Assembly: GCA_963828285.1 (NCBI GenBank)
Contig: CAWHEB010000002.1
Coordinates: 62,001 to 126,000, forward strand
Source: DAIOEK01 sp963828285
GTDB lineage: Bacteria > Chloroflexota > Anaerolineae > Anaerolineales > Anaerolineaceae
Reading direction: 5' to 3'
Length of the DNA stretch: 64,000 nt
Shown: in pieces, positions 1-8,601 of the stretch
How the letters are laid out: each line of letters begins with the position of its first letter
Position numbering within the stretch: the stretch's first letter is position 1
The notes under the pieces: model-generated
What the model was told of the DNA's origin: nothing
The model's input: the letters and a program-made list of their open reading frames with translations, nothing else
Database searches by the model: none
Position numbers and translations under genes: made by a program

Positions 1-111
1 TTTTTCGGCCGAAATATTAGCCCAAGATTTCCACAAACCGGAAACTGGATCCATGTCTTGATCGTTATTGCGATTATTCTCGTGATCCTCAATCTTCTAA
101 AGGTAATTTAG
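1..111 (+). CDS. C-terminal end of a small membrane protein (DUF5670-like), partial
   Basis: An open frame runs in from the left edge and stops with TAG at 109-111, leaving 36 residues. The end is one hydrophobic helix (GNWIHVLIVIAIILVILNLL), preceded by a short polar stretch. Small one-helix proteins of the DUF5670 / lmo0937 type end with a very similar G-x-x-IH-hydrophobic pattern, so this is the best guess. The start lies outside the window. It precedes a group of other small envelope proteins on the same strand. Confidence 0.4.
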   Translation, partial: FFGRNISPRFPQTGNWIHVLIVIAIILVILNLLKVI

Positions 112-284
112 TAGAAAACCTGCTCTTGAAGAAAAGATTTTTGTGTTCCGGGAGAATGGTTGTAAGGAAGAAACAACCTTTCTCCTGGTAATTTGATGAA
201 ATAAGATTATAAGTAATAATCCAAGGCTACAACGGTATCTGGAGTCAAAGTACTGTAAATCGTGAATCAACCAAGAGCTTACCG

Positions 285-863
285 ATGAATTACATGCTGG
301 CAAAAATTATTGATATCTCAAAAGACCGTCGTTTATTGGTGATACTCAACATTTTAGGTCTGGTTCTATTTGTATTCTCCGCATGGTTAATGATTATATT
401 GGCTACCGCAGTTCGAGCAAGATCCTCTATCTGATGCATTCTCATCTTTCGGGGAGATATAGGTAACTTACTGATATTGTTTGTCTGGATCATTGCCATC
501 ACATTCTTTATGCTGGTGATCCACGAAGTGATCCACGGTATTTTTTTCCTGGCCTTCACCGGAAGTCCTCCTAAATTTGGTTTCCGATATCTATTTGCAT
601 ATACCGCCGCCCCTGAATGGTTTATCCCGCGTCGATATTATCTACTCATCGCTATTGCTCCAGTTGTGACCATTACTATGATTGGGATCATAGCTGTCTT
701 TGTTATCGCTGATACCTTGCTTCCAGCATTAGTATTCTTGACTGCATTGAATATTTCCGGTTCAGTGGGCGATCTGATGATAGTGGCATGGTTACTGCGT
801 AATCCCTCTGTAATGCTAATCCAAGATTATGGTGATGGTGTACGGTTATACCGCCCAGGTTAG
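285..863 (+). pseudogene. DUF3267 putative zincin membrane metalloprotease, disrupted
   Basis: The second part (from about 462) is a clear DUF3267 protein: a membrane helix carrying HEVIHG (an HExxH zinc-protease motif), then the conserved stretches FGFRYLFAY, AAPEWFIPRR and SGSVGDLMIVAWLL, ending QDYGDGVRLY. The N-terminal helix is encoded from ATG 285, but that frame meets TGA at 432-434. The neighbouring frame over about 408-458 gives protein-like sequence (DPLSDAFSSFGEI), so two offsetting indels (1 base near 410, 2 bases near 456) explain the break better than a recoded stop. The family is thought to be intramembrane peptidases; the substrate is unknown. As written, only a shortened product from TTG 477 could be made. 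Confidence 0.65.
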
Positions 864-1047
864 ACAGTGATCACCTTTCACAGGAAAGAGAAAATATTCT
901 TATTTCGATACAAATTCAATTTAGCAAAACCAAATTCCCACACCCATCCCCTGAGTGGTGGAGAAGAAAGACTCCCCCTTTGATGGATGTACTTGAATTA
1001 CTAAACAAGTACGATAAAAATAGGGCTCAAATAGTAAAGAGGTGCAT

Positions 1048-1284
1048 ATGAATGAAATGCAGATGACCAAAATTGTTGAAAACTTCAGCCGGAAACTTGA
1101 ACCAGTTGCAGGTCAAGTCCGTGTTACCCGTGTTCCAGATTATAAAACAGTCTATGTTGAACAAATCGGCGATAAAGGATCTGCTATTGTACTCACAGAA
1201 TATATAGTGGATGGGAAAACATACTGGGCAGGGTATAGTTCCTTCAGCGATACTGTCTTTGTCAGTAACGCAAGTCGGGAATAA
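1048..1284 (+). CDS. Small hypothetical protein, 78 aa
   Basis: I do not recognise the family. The ATG at 1048 has a good ribosome site (AAAGAGG at 1036-1042); an in-frame GTG at 1042 is possible but would sit inside that site. The product is soluble-looking with mixed charge and an alternating beta-type pattern (VRVTRVPDYKTVYVEQIG), with no signal peptide. It stands between the DUF3267 gene and a membrane-anchored coiled-coil protein, all on the same strand. Confidence 0.55.
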   Translation: MNEMQMTKIVENFSRKLEPVAGQVRVTRVPDYKTVYVEQIGDKGSAIVLTEYIVDGKTYWAGYSSFSDTVFVSNASRE

Positions 1285-1375
1285 CTGGATTTGTAAATTC
1301 TCATTAACTGACGAAAAACACAACTCGAAAATGAAGATTAACCAACCAAGGCGTAAGCCGGAAAAGATCAACATA

Positions 1376-1807
1376 ATGAATAATCATCAAAATAAATCAA
1401 AAGTAATGCAAGATGCAGACAAAGTGCAAAAAGAAGTGAACAACCTTATTAAAGACGGGAAAGCCCAAATAATCGATACCACAGAAGATATGGATAAGTC
1501 AGTTAATAAAGCCAAATCCAACCTGTCTTCCTGGGCAGAGGATGGGGTCAATCAATTCAGTGAGGATTTTGAAAAACTGACGAATGAGGCAAAGGATACT
1601 TTGGTTGGGGCAGTATCGACGATCAAGAAAGAGGCAGGACAGGGTTTGAGCCAATATAATGCAAAAATCCAGGAAGTTGCCGATAAAGTCCCCGGAAGTT
1701 TCAGCGAAAAAGTGAACAATTACCCCTGGGTAACAATTTCGCTCTCCGTCATTTTCGGTATGATGCTGGGAATGTTGCTTAGACCTGTTCGCCATATGCG
1801 GAGATAG
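1376..1807 (+). CDS. DUF883/ElaB-like membrane-anchored coiled-coil protein
   Basis: About 143 residues if started at ATG 1376; an in-frame ATG at 1331 would add 15 basic residues. Residues 1-110 are highly charged and helical (K/E/D rich, heptad-like), followed by VNNYPWVTISLSVIFGMMLGMLL and a basic tail RPVRHMRR. A long amphipathic helix with one C-terminal glycine-containing membrane helix and R-x-R end is the ElaB/YqjD/DUF883 layout. These proteins sit in the inner membrane, and some bind ribosomes in stationary phase. That role here is inference only. Neighbours are also small envelope proteins. Confidence 0.6.
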   Translation: MNNHQNKSKVMQDADKVQKEVNNLIKDGKAQIIDTTEDMDKSVNKAKSNLSSWAEDGVNQFSEDFEKLTNEAKDTLVGAVSTIKKEAGQGLSQYNAKIQEVADKVPGSFSEKVNNYPWVTISLSVIFGMMLGMLLRPVRHMRR

Positions 1808-1888
1808 AAATAGGCGAGAAAGACAAGAATAGTCTGGTAGATCTCAAGTAAGACCTAACTATATTCTTCATCCTGAAAGGAGAAGAAA

Positions 1889-2023
1889 ATGAAACTGATC
1901 AACTTTATTGTATGGATGGCTGCCGGGGCAATTGTAGGCTGGTTTGCCAGTCTGATGGTTCAAATGGAAGGTAAACGGAAGTATAAATACATCCCTGCCG
2001 GTGATGGCAGTTCTGAAATTTGA
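1889..2023 (+). CDS. Very small GlsB/YeaQ-like membrane protein, 44 aa
   Basis: This short gene has a strong ribosome site (AAAGGAGAAG at 1876-1885) before ATG 1889. The product begins with one helix (FIVWMAAGAIVGWFASLMV) that matches the first helix of GlsB/YeaQ/YmgE transglycosylase-associated proteins, including the G-x-x-x-GW-x-AS pattern. It then ends in a short basic and polar tail. The usual family has about 80 residues and three helices, so this is a truncated or minimal form. Confidence 0.55.
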   Translation: MKLINFIVWMAAGAIVGWFASLMVQMEGKRKYKYIPAGDGSSEI

Positions 2024-2130
2024 TAATTGCCGGTTAGGTATACGGATATCAGAAAGACGAGAAATTGATTCTGATAACGCTAACTAAACAAATCATTTAA
2101 CTATATTAATCAGTAATAAGGAGTTTTTTT

Positions 2131-2325
2131 ATGGGACGAAAAGGCGTAAGTAAAAGAAAAACGGGTAAGGTAAAAATAAAATCTACTGCCAACGATGGCA
2201 TGGGAAGTGTTTCAGCAGCTGTCAAAAAGGTTGAAAGTCAACCTGCCATGACATCAGATGTAACCAAACCGGCTCGCGGTGAAAGAAAATCATCCGACCC
2301 TAAGAATAAATCCAGAAAAGGATAG
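2131..2325 (+). CDS. Small, very basic lysine-rich protein, 64 aa
   Basis: ATG 2131 follows AAGGAG at 2118-2123. The product is rich in Lys, Ser and Arg (GRKGVSKRKTGKVKIKS at the N-terminus, a KNKSRKG end) with little hydrophobic core, so it is probably disordered. No family recognised. Charge and composition suggest nucleic-acid or anionic-polymer binding, as in histone H1-like tails, but nothing in the sequence proves it. A terminator at 2386-2426 closes this gene group. Confidence 0.5.
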   Translation: MGRKGVSKRKTGKVKIKSTANDGMGSVSAAVKKVESQPAMTSDVTKPARGERKSSDPKNKSRKG

Positions 2326-2385
2326 ACTTTTCTGCAAATTTACTCAAACCTGTAGAATAACAGAGTGAAACCATATTCAATAATG

Positions 2386-2426
2386 ATCCTCCAATTAATA
2401 GCTATTTGCAATTGGAGGATTTTTTT
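2386..2426 (+). terminator. Rho-independent terminator after the small-protein group
   Basis: Inverted repeat ATCCTCCAATT (2386-2396) / AATTGGAGGAT (2410-2420), 13-base loop, followed by a run of six T. Confidence 0.85.
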
Positions 2427-2554
2427 GTGAACATCCCGATACTTATTAATGCCTTATTTATATGGTAGAATTTCTTGAATAAATGATGCTCTGATCATAT
2501 CAAGGGAATAATGTTGAGAAACAGAATTTACCACCATACCTGAACACATTCAAT

Positions 2555-2680
2555 GAGCGCAGTCTTGCGCTCGTTTGTGTTGCTGCGCACCTACCGGCGC
2601 GGCGGAGTTTGTATGCAATTCTGATACATCCTATCTGCCTTCCAAACCGCCGTTAGCGTGAGCTAGCGGCGGTTTTTTGT
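2555..2680 (+). promoter_or_regulatory. Candidate 5' leader attenuator of the ECF transporter operon
   Basis: Three structures lie upstream of the DsrE gene. A perfect hairpin occupies 2555-2572 (GAGCGCA-GTCT-TGCGCTC). A G-rich strand CGGCGGAGTTT lies near 2600. A strong terminator-like hairpin at 2644-2675 (AAACCGCCGTTAGC / GCTAGCGGCGGTTT, loop GTGA) is followed by T residues to 2678. The G-rich strand can pair with AAACCGCCG, apart from a two-base bulge, and so would compete with the terminator. I recognise none of the TPP, cobalamin, FMN, purine, preQ1 or THF riboswitch cores. The operon start codon follows 50 bases later. Confidence 0.45.
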
Positions 2681-2728
2681 TTAATTTCGCCTGACCTCAG
2701 GCGTTAAATCAAATAACAGGAGGCAACA

Positions 2729-3079
2729 ATGAGTGTACCCGATACGAATACAATAATCCTTATTACCCGTTATGGCATGGGAGATGCCGAACAGGAACTT
2801 CAACTCAAGCTTATAACAACCTATTTTAAGCTGCTGGATGACAGTAATGTCAACCCGGCAGCGATCTGTTTTTATACCGACGGCGTCCGTTTGGTTGTCG
2901 ATGGATCACCTGTCCTGGAAACACTTAAATCATTGGAAATGAAGGGTGTCCGTCTCATTATTTGCAGCACCTGCTTGAACTATTTAAATCTGACCGATAA
3001 AGTCCAGGTAGGCATCGTAGGTGGTATGACCGACATCATCGAAGCGCAGCGTCGTGCGGACAAAGTGATCACTCTCTAA
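2729..3079 (+). CDS. DsrE/DsrF-like family protein
   Basis: A 116-residue protein with the DsrE-fold pattern: strand TIILITRYGMGDAEQELQ, helix, AAICFYTDGVRLVVDGSPVLETL, then GVRLIICSTCLNYLNL and GIVGGMTDIIEAQRRADKVITL. DsrE-like proteins act in sulfur relay or bind small ligands. The cysteine pair in CSTC is where many members keep a reactive cysteine. Start ATG 2729 has AGGAGG nine bases upstream. It opens an operon with a PPC-domain protein and an ECF transporter, so a link to uptake or processing of a sulfur-containing cofactor is possible but unproven. Confidence 0.65.
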   Translation: MSVPDTNTIILITRYGMGDAEQELQLKLITTYFKLLDDSNVNPAAICFYTDGVRLVVDGSPVLETLKSLEMKGVRLIICSTCLNYLNLTDKVQVGIVGGMTDIIEAQRRADKVITL

Positions 3080-3090
3080 CAGATAACCTG

Positions 3091-3498
3091 ATGAAAACCC
3101 ATGCGTTGCGATTGCACCCGGGTGATGATCCCCTTTTCATCCTCGAGGCGTTTGTTTCCAGATATCAATTCGAAGCTGCCTGTGTATTAACATGCGTGGG
3201 GAGTCTTCGCAAGGCTGTAATACGTTTTGCTAACCAGGATCATCCGATCACTATAACAGGTCATTTCGAGATCGTTTCACTCACAGGCGTAATGTCGATT
3301 CATGGATCACATTACCACATAGCCATCTCGGATGAAACAGGGAAGACAATCGGTGGTCACTTAATGAAAGGTGGCGAAGTATACACAACTGTTGAGATCG
3401 TAATAACTGAACTCGATGAACTCCGGTTTTTGCGGTCATTTGACAACCAGACCGGATATCCGGAACTGGAGATTAAATCCAAAACAGAAAAGGAGTAA
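3091..3498 (+). CDS. PPC/DUF296 domain protein
   Basis: A 135-residue single-domain protein. It has the PPC (plants and prokaryotes conserved, DUF296) features: an N-terminal LRLHPGDDP, the GSLRKAVIRFAN segment, FEIVSLTGVMSIHGSHYHIAISDETG, then GGHLMKGGEVYTTVEIVI. In stand-alone prokaryotic members the G-H-L-x-x-G region lines a trimer cavity that may bind a metal or small ligand. The function of these proteins is unknown. It starts 12 bases after the DsrE stop and precedes the ECF S component by 4 bases. Confidence 0.75.
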   Translation: MKTHALRLHPGDDPLFILEAFVSRYQFEAACVLTCVGSLRKAVIRFANQDHPITITGHFEIVSLTGVMSIHGSHYHIAISDETGKTIGGHLMKGGEVYTTVEIVITELDELRFLRSFDNQTGYPELEIKSKTEKE

Positions 3499-3502
3499 TA
3501 CA

Positions 3503-4099
3503 ATGTCACTGAAAGAACAACTCAAGAAAGATTTCTCCACAATCACCATAGTACTCATGGCGGTTGCCATTGTCCTAAACATCGTGTTGGGACAGGTTGT
3601 TTCTCTTCTGAAACTACCCATATTCCTTGATTCAATCGGGACTATCATCGTAGCACTGCTCGCTGGTCCCTGGGCTGGTGCGCTCACCGGTTTGCTCACA
3701 AACTTGATCTGGGGATTGATCAGTGATCCTGTTGCAGCAGCTTTTGCTCCGGTTGCTTTGGTCATTGGTCTGGTTGCCGGTTTATGCGCAAAATTCGGAT
3801 TATTCAAAAAATGGTGGCAGGCTATCCTTAGTGGTGTGATCATCTCTATCGCTCTCTCCATCATTGCCATTCCGATCAGGGTATATATGTTCGGTGGAGT
3901 AACTGGCAGCGGAGCAGACTTCATCACAGCCTATTTATTGGCTACCGGAAAAGATCTTTTCAGTGCGGTCATCATCACTGTGATTTCAGATAATCTGATC
4001 GATAAGGTAGTGACTGCTTTGTTGGCATGGGGCATCGTAAAAGGTTTACCCAAGCGATTCACTTCTCGCTTTCCACGAGCGAACGCTGTAACAGACTAA
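3503..4099 (+). CDS. ECF transporter S component (substrate unknown)
   Basis: A 198-residue integral membrane protein with about six helices, starting at ATG 3503 behind AAAAGGAG. It has the ECF-S style: an early FLDSIGTIIVALLAGPWAGALTG region, a glycine-rich turn in the third helix (GLLTNLIWGLI), and a late helix with NLIDKVVTALLAWGIV. It is followed directly by T and two A components, so this is a group-I ECF transporter with dedicated energising genes. I cannot name the substrate. Partnership with DsrE and PPC proteins is the only hint. Confidence 0.75.
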   Translation: MSLKEQLKKDFSTITIVLMAVAIVLNIVLGQVVSLLKLPIFLDSIGTIIVALLAGPWAGALTGLLTNLIWGLISDPVAAAFAPVALVIGLVAGLCAKFGLFKKWWQAILSGVIISIALSIIAIPIRVYMFGGVTGSGADFITAYLLATGKDLFSAVIITVISDNLIDKVVTALLAWGIVKGLPKRFTSRFPRANAVTD

Positions 4100-4103
4100 A
4101 AAT

Positions 4104-4887
4104 ATGGGAGTTCCCCCACAGGGATTATATCAATCCGGAAATACATGGCTGCACCGGCTGCATCCGTTTACCAAACTGGTGTTTAGTCTTGCAGCCATGG
4201 TTGTTATCTTCAGTCACCAAGCATTTTGGTTTTCTTCTATATTCCCGGGGTTGGTGGCTTTGATTGTCCTGATCTCTGCGGGAATGGGAGTCCGTGCTTC
4301 GGTGGCATTATTCCGGTTGCTAGCTCCTTTTTCGATCGTTTTGCTGTTGGTACATGGATTCTTCAATCCAGCCAACCAAACAGTTCTCATTACCTTGGGA
4401 CCGCTATCCATCGGAAAAGAAGGATTGGAATTTGCTGAAATCATCATCATCAGATTGTTTTCTGCTTTAGCATCTTCCTTCGTATTAGTGTTTTCCACTA
4501 AACCTGATCATTTGATTCAAGCTCTGACAGAATTGGGAATGTCCAATAAACTAGCCTACCTTCTGGGAAGTCCATTGCTGCTTCTCCCTCGTTTATCTGA
4601 ACGTGTTAAATCGATCCAGTTTGCACAGCAATCCCGCGGATTGAAAACACAGGGCAATGTGTTCACAAGAATCCGAGCACTTGTTCCGCTGATCTCCCCG
4701 TTGATCTTCAGCAGTCTGATCGATGTGGAAGAAAGATCGCTTGCCTTGGAAGTTCGCGGTTTTACATCTCCGACAAAAAAGACACACTTGAACAAACTAA
4801 CAGATACGCGTTTCCAATATCTTCTCAGAATGGCTGATGATCTTCGTTGCCATTCTGCTGTCTCTCCTCGGGAAGTTAAGGATCTGA
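4104..4887 (+). pseudogene. ecfT: ECF transporter T component (EcfT), frameshifted near the C-terminus
   Basis: Transmembrane coupling protein of the ECF module. It opens with HRLHPFTKLVFSLAAMV and has several helices. The cytoplasmic coupling region has the sequence SPLLLLPRLSERVKSIQFAQQSRGL and, later, RSLALEVRGFTSP, matching the A-R-G motifs that contact the ATPases. After about 4827 the frame changes: the read frame gives RMADDLRCHSAV, while the next frame gives the expected last helix EWLMIFVAILLSLLGKLRI and stops at 4885-4887, overlapping the start of ecfA1. The shift costs only the last helix. Unshifted, the frame runs on to 4973 inside the next gene. Confidence 0.75.
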
Positions 4888-5760
4888 ATGGTAAAAATCG
4901 AAATCAATCAGTACTCTTACACATATCCAGGTTCACCTACCCCAGCGCTAAAAAATATCTCCCTAAATATTGAAAGTGGACAATTGGTAGGATTGATCGG
5001 AGCAAGTGGTGCGGGAAAATCCAGTTTATTATGGTCGCTGGCTGGTTTGATCCCATCTCTTTTTCATGGAAACATGGATGGACAAATGGTGATTGATGGC
5101 ATGGATACGAGTAAAACGCCGCTGGAGAATTTGCCGGTCAGGTCGGTTTGGTTTTGCAAAACCCGGTCAATCAATTATCTGGGATGTGTTATACAGTCTT
5201 TGAAGAGATAGCCTGGGGGCTGGAAAACCTGGGGATTTCGCAGTCCGAGATGCCTATGCGCATCAATAATGTATTAAAACTGGTCGGGTTGGATGAAGTA
5301 CCAGACCGAAATCCTTTTTCCCTTTCTGGTGGTCAACAGCAGAGATTAGCGCTAGCATCCATTCTCGTTCTTGAACCTACTATTCTGCTATTGGATGAAC
5401 CAACATCCATGCTTGATCCCGCAGGTAACCAGGCAATCAATGAGATCATTCACCACCAAGCTCGTAATTGGAAAGACTGTCGTACTCGCTAGTCATCATT
5501 TGGAATGGATGGCAAAGTACGCAGATAGAGTCATTGCTCTTGATCATGGCGAATTAGTTTTGGATGGTTCCCCTGCTATGGTACTTTCATCACCTATACT
5601 GGAGCGCACTGGCATCGGCAGACAGCCTTACACTCGCATTGCTGAATATGGAGCAACTCAGGGATTTTGGCCAAAAGATCTTCCATTACCTGTAACGTTG
5701 GAAGAGACTGTTGCGGGTTTCAGTCTTGGTCGAGTAATGAAAGGAAAAGAAGAATCATGA
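4888..5760 (+). pseudogene. ecfA1: ECF transporter ATPase A1 (EcfA1), two offsetting frameshifts
   Basis: ABC ATPase energising the ECF transporter. Walker A GASGAGKSS is near residue 40. The Q-loop VLQNPVNQL, signature LSGGQQQR, Walker B ILLLDEPTSMLD and switch histidine LASHHLEW are all visible, but they lie in three reading segments. A base is missing near 5136 (LPGQVGLVLQNP is restored if a G is added), and one extra T lies near 5468 (RNGKTVVLASHH is restored if removed). With both corrected the frame is open from 4888 to 5760 at normal length, so sequencing error is as likely as decay. Confidence 0.75.
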
Positions 5761-6578
5761 AGATCGTTGTGGATAATGTTAGCTTTTCGTATCTTAGTAA
5801 AATCCCGGCTCTTGATCATGTGTCCACCGTCATTCAGCCTGGTGAAAGGATTGCGGTCATCGGAGAAAATGGCTCTGGAAAATCCACATTCGGCAAACAT
5901 CTAAACGGATTACTGCATCCGAATATGGGTGATGTCTGGATAGGAGATTGGAATACCAGAACAAAAACCACAACAGAACTGGCAAAAAGGGTGGCCTATG
6001 TTTTCCAAAACCCGGATGAGCAAATCTTTTGCCGGACGATCAGTGAAGAAGTCGCTTTTGGTCCGCGCAATCTGGGATATCACTATGCGAAAGTGGATGA
6101 TCTGGTTCATAAATCATTACAGAAATTAGGTTTACTCGACAGATCGGAACAGAATCCTTTGGATCTTGGATACACCGGTAGAAAAATGATCGGGTTTGCA
6201 TCGGCCATCGCAATGGACACACCGATCATTGTCTTCGATGAACTGACTGCAAACTTGGACGCAGGAGAAATTAACCTGCTCGAAGAAGTCTTACAAGGAC
6301 TGCGCGAACAAGGAAAAACTGTGATATTGATTTCTCATGATATGGATTTTATTGCCGGGAATTCTGACCGGGTTATATTGCTCCATGATGGTCGAATTAT
6401 TTCAGACTCCCCCATTCATCAATTCTTTGAGCATCGTAAACTTATTTCCGAAAACGGGGTCATTGCCCCTCAGATCGTTCGGATCGGTCAGGGTCTCAAC
6501 ATCACCGGGTATCGTTGTCTACAAATGAATTACTCGAAATACTTAACCATGCCAATTAGCATAATGATGGTCCACTAA
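5757..6578 (+). CDS. ecfA2: ECF transporter ATPase A2 (EcfA2) with atypical signature motif
   Basis: Second ATPase of the ECF module; ATG 5757 overlaps the ecfA1 stop in an ATGA. Walker A GENGSGKST, Q-loop VFQNPDEQIF, Walker B PIIVFDEL, D-loop ANLDA and switch ISHDMDF are present. The usual LSGGQ signature is replaced by GYTGRKMIGFASAIAMD, so composite ATP sites may be asymmetric. The last 20 residues look out of frame: from about 6510 the next frame gives STNELLEILNHAN and stops at 6557-6559, which is a more normal end. Confidence 0.75.
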   Translation: MKIVVDNVSFSYLSKIPALDHVSTVIQPGERIAVIGENGSGKSTFGKHLNGLLHPNMGDVWIGDWNTRTKTTTELAKRVAYVFQNPDEQIFCRTISEEVAFGPRNLGYHYAKVDDLVHKSLQKLGLLDRSEQNPLDLGYTGRKMIGFASAIAMDTPIIVFDELTANLDAGEINLLEEVLQGLREQGKTVILISHDMDFIAGNSDRVILLHDGRIISDSPIHQFFEHRKLISENGVIAPQIVRIGQGLNITGYRCLQMNYSKYLTMPISIMMVH

Positions 6579-6829
6579 TTTGGTTACTTTTATTCGGAAT
6601 CACTTTTTGATATATCCTATAGTACAAGGGGCAGTATGATGTTATGCTGAATTTAACTGTTATTAAATGCTGGCTAAAATGTAATAAGTAATCGTTGATA
6701 AAATATTAGGTATGACCCTAAAACATTCAAATGCTGGAGTGCGGGGATTATTTCAGTCGCGAGACAGAATTCAAAATTTAGCCAAACCAAATTGAAGATA
6801 ATCCCGGATTGTAAAAGGGCAAGGAAATT

Positions 6830-7777
6830 ATGACCCAATTTTCCAATAGTAATCCGCTGGTAAAGAACAAACACCGGATCAACGCCAAACTCATATTCAA
6901 TCCAGGTGCAGGAGCTAGCGGAGACTCTCCTGTCCAATTAATGGATGTGATCCACGAAATGCAATTTTGGAAGATAACCCCTGAACCATTTCTGATCGAA
7001 CCGGGCTGTGATTTGCCCGGAGTGGTAAACGCTGCTCTTTCACAGGGTATCCGGTTGTTTGTAGTTTGTGGTGGTGATGGAACAATTTCTGCCGTGACCA
7101 GAATTCTTGCTGGCACAGATGCCACCCTGGGTATTATTCCTCTGGGTACCCAAAATAATACAGCGTTAAGTTTGGGGATACCTAATCACATTCCGGATGC
7201 TATTGCGATTATCAGGAATGGAAGGCGTATTAAAGTTGATGTGGGTATGGCCACATGTGGAAAAACATCGACCCCATTCCTTGAAGTTTGCTCGGTAGGC
7301 CTTGTATCTTCCCTTTTTCCTTCAGCGGATGATATTCAGCATGGAAATTTAGCACGTTTACCGGATTTCATTTCGACACTCACTTCATCTCCACCTGCAG
7401 ATATCCATCTAGTTTTGGAAAACAAAAAAGAAATCCACAGTTTGGGTCATGTAGTATTGGTTTCGAATATGCCTCATATTGGTCTTCATTATCAAGTTGG
7501 AGCTAAAGATGCATTTAAGGATGGATTGCTAGACATCCTATTTTTCGCTGATCTTTCCAAACTGGAACTCCTGGCATATGTTTTCCAAGGTGTCGGTGAT
7601 GGAAAACCAGAAGATGAACGCATCCAACATTACCATGTTCGGAAGATTACTATAGATACTCAACCTCCCATGCATGTGATGGCTGATGGATCACCTTTAG
7701 GAGAAGGAAAAGTAATTATTAAGATCAGGCGAAAAGCGCTTGCCATGATGGTGGGGGAATCGCAAGAGGTCGCCTAA
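6830..7777 (+). CDS. Diacylglycerol/lipid kinase family protein (YegS/BmrU type)
   Basis: A 315-residue soluble protein with the DAGK catalytic domain: NPGAGASGDSP near residue 25, GGDGTISAV near residue 80 (the nucleotide-binding GGDGT loop), then LGIIPLGTQNNTALSLGIP. The C-terminal beta-sandwich begins with DVGMA and contains SNMPHIG and a late MADGSPLGEG. It probably phosphorylates a lipid alcohol at the inner membrane face. A PAP2 phosphatase lies 32 bases downstream, giving a kinase/phosphatase pair for lipid phosphates. ATG 6830 follows AAGGAAAT. Confidence 0.8.
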   Translation: MTQFSNSNPLVKNKHRINAKLIFNPGAGASGDSPVQLMDVIHEMQFWKITPEPFLIEPGCDLPGVVNAALSQGIRLFVVCGGDGTISAVTRILAGTDATLGIIPLGTQNNTALSLGIPNHIPDAIAIIRNGRRIKVDVGMATCGKTSTPFLEVCSVGLVSSLFPSADDIQHGNLARLPDFISTLTSSPPADIHLVLENKKEIHSLGHVVLVSNMPHIGLHYQVGAKDAFKDGLLDILFFADLSKLELLAYVFQGVGDGKPEDERIQHYHVRKITIDTQPPMHVMADGSPLGEGKVIIKIRRKALAMMVGESQEVA

Positions 7778-7809
7778 AATAGGGATTGTAAAGGTCGAAG
7801 TATAGATAA

Positions 7810-8578
7810 ATGGATCAACCACCAAGAATAAAAATTCGCGAAAAAATCAGTAAACTAAATCAATGGGTATTAGATAATCCACCGATTTCACGTTTGATGG
7901 GTATCAGTGCAGGTTTGTTGATCGTAGTCTTACTGCTACCAGCGTACATCAGAATAGCATTTTGGTATGGTTTGCTGGCAAATAAAATATTGGCAGGTTT
8001 GTTACTTGTTTTCTGTTTGATTGCTATATCACTGGTTTGGTCGGCAGGTCAAAAATTTGATTCCTGGGGGTTTTTATTCTTTAAATTTAAAGGGATCTCG
8101 TCCGATATGGTTGGACAGATCGATGTTGGGTTTTACACAGATAGGCAGTTTTTTCGGCGCCCTGTCCATCATTATTGTTTTTTATTTATTAAATAATCGT
8201 CGCTTATCATATGATCTCATGATTGGGACATTGTCATTATGGGTAATTGTAGAATTACTCAAATTCCTGGCTAACCGTTCACGGCCATTTATCCGATTGA
8301 CCCAAACCCGAATAGTCGGTTTTCGAGCCATAGGTCGATCCTTTCCCAGTGGACATACGAGTCAATCATTTTTCCTGGCGACAATCTTAACCCAACAATT
8401 TCATTCTTTTTTTTGGATTGGAATTCCGCTATACGCAGTGGCCTTATTGGTTGGAATTACTCGAATGTATGTTGGAGCACACTATCCAAGAGACGTTCTG
8501 GCAGGAGCGATTCTTGGCACAGCCTGGGGTTTAATTGGGATAATAATCAATGGGTTGCAATTAAGCTGGCTCCACTAA
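7810..8578 (+). pseudogene. PAP2-family lipid phosphatase, frameshifted
   Basis: Membrane phosphatase of the PAP2/acid phosphatase superfamily. The three motifs lie in the second segment: KFLANRSRPF (KX6RP), SFPSGHTSQS (PSGH) and GITRMYVGAHYPRDVLAG (SRX5HX3D type). They are spread over five or six helices. The N-terminal about 95 residues are in the first frame from ATG 7810. At 8090-8092 the run GGG seems one base too long: removing one G gives KFKGSRPIWLDRSMLGF and a continuous reading frame. Likely substrate is a lipid phosphate such as phosphatidate or undecaprenyl diphosphate. It pairs with the lipid kinase upstream. Confidence 0.75.
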
Positions 8579-8601
8579 ATTTTTTCCAGCATAAAACCAA
8601 G

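Noticed and set aside
432..434. In-frame TGA in the DUF3267 gene as a second selenocysteine
   Set aside because: The neighbouring frame over 408-458 is protein-like and two offsetting indels restore the family pattern. No Cys is expected there, and no SECIS-like hairpin follows.
1211..1375. Upstream extension of the DUF883-like protein
   Set aside because: It overlaps the preceding small gene in another frame and has no conserved sequence; starts at 1376 or 1331 fit better.
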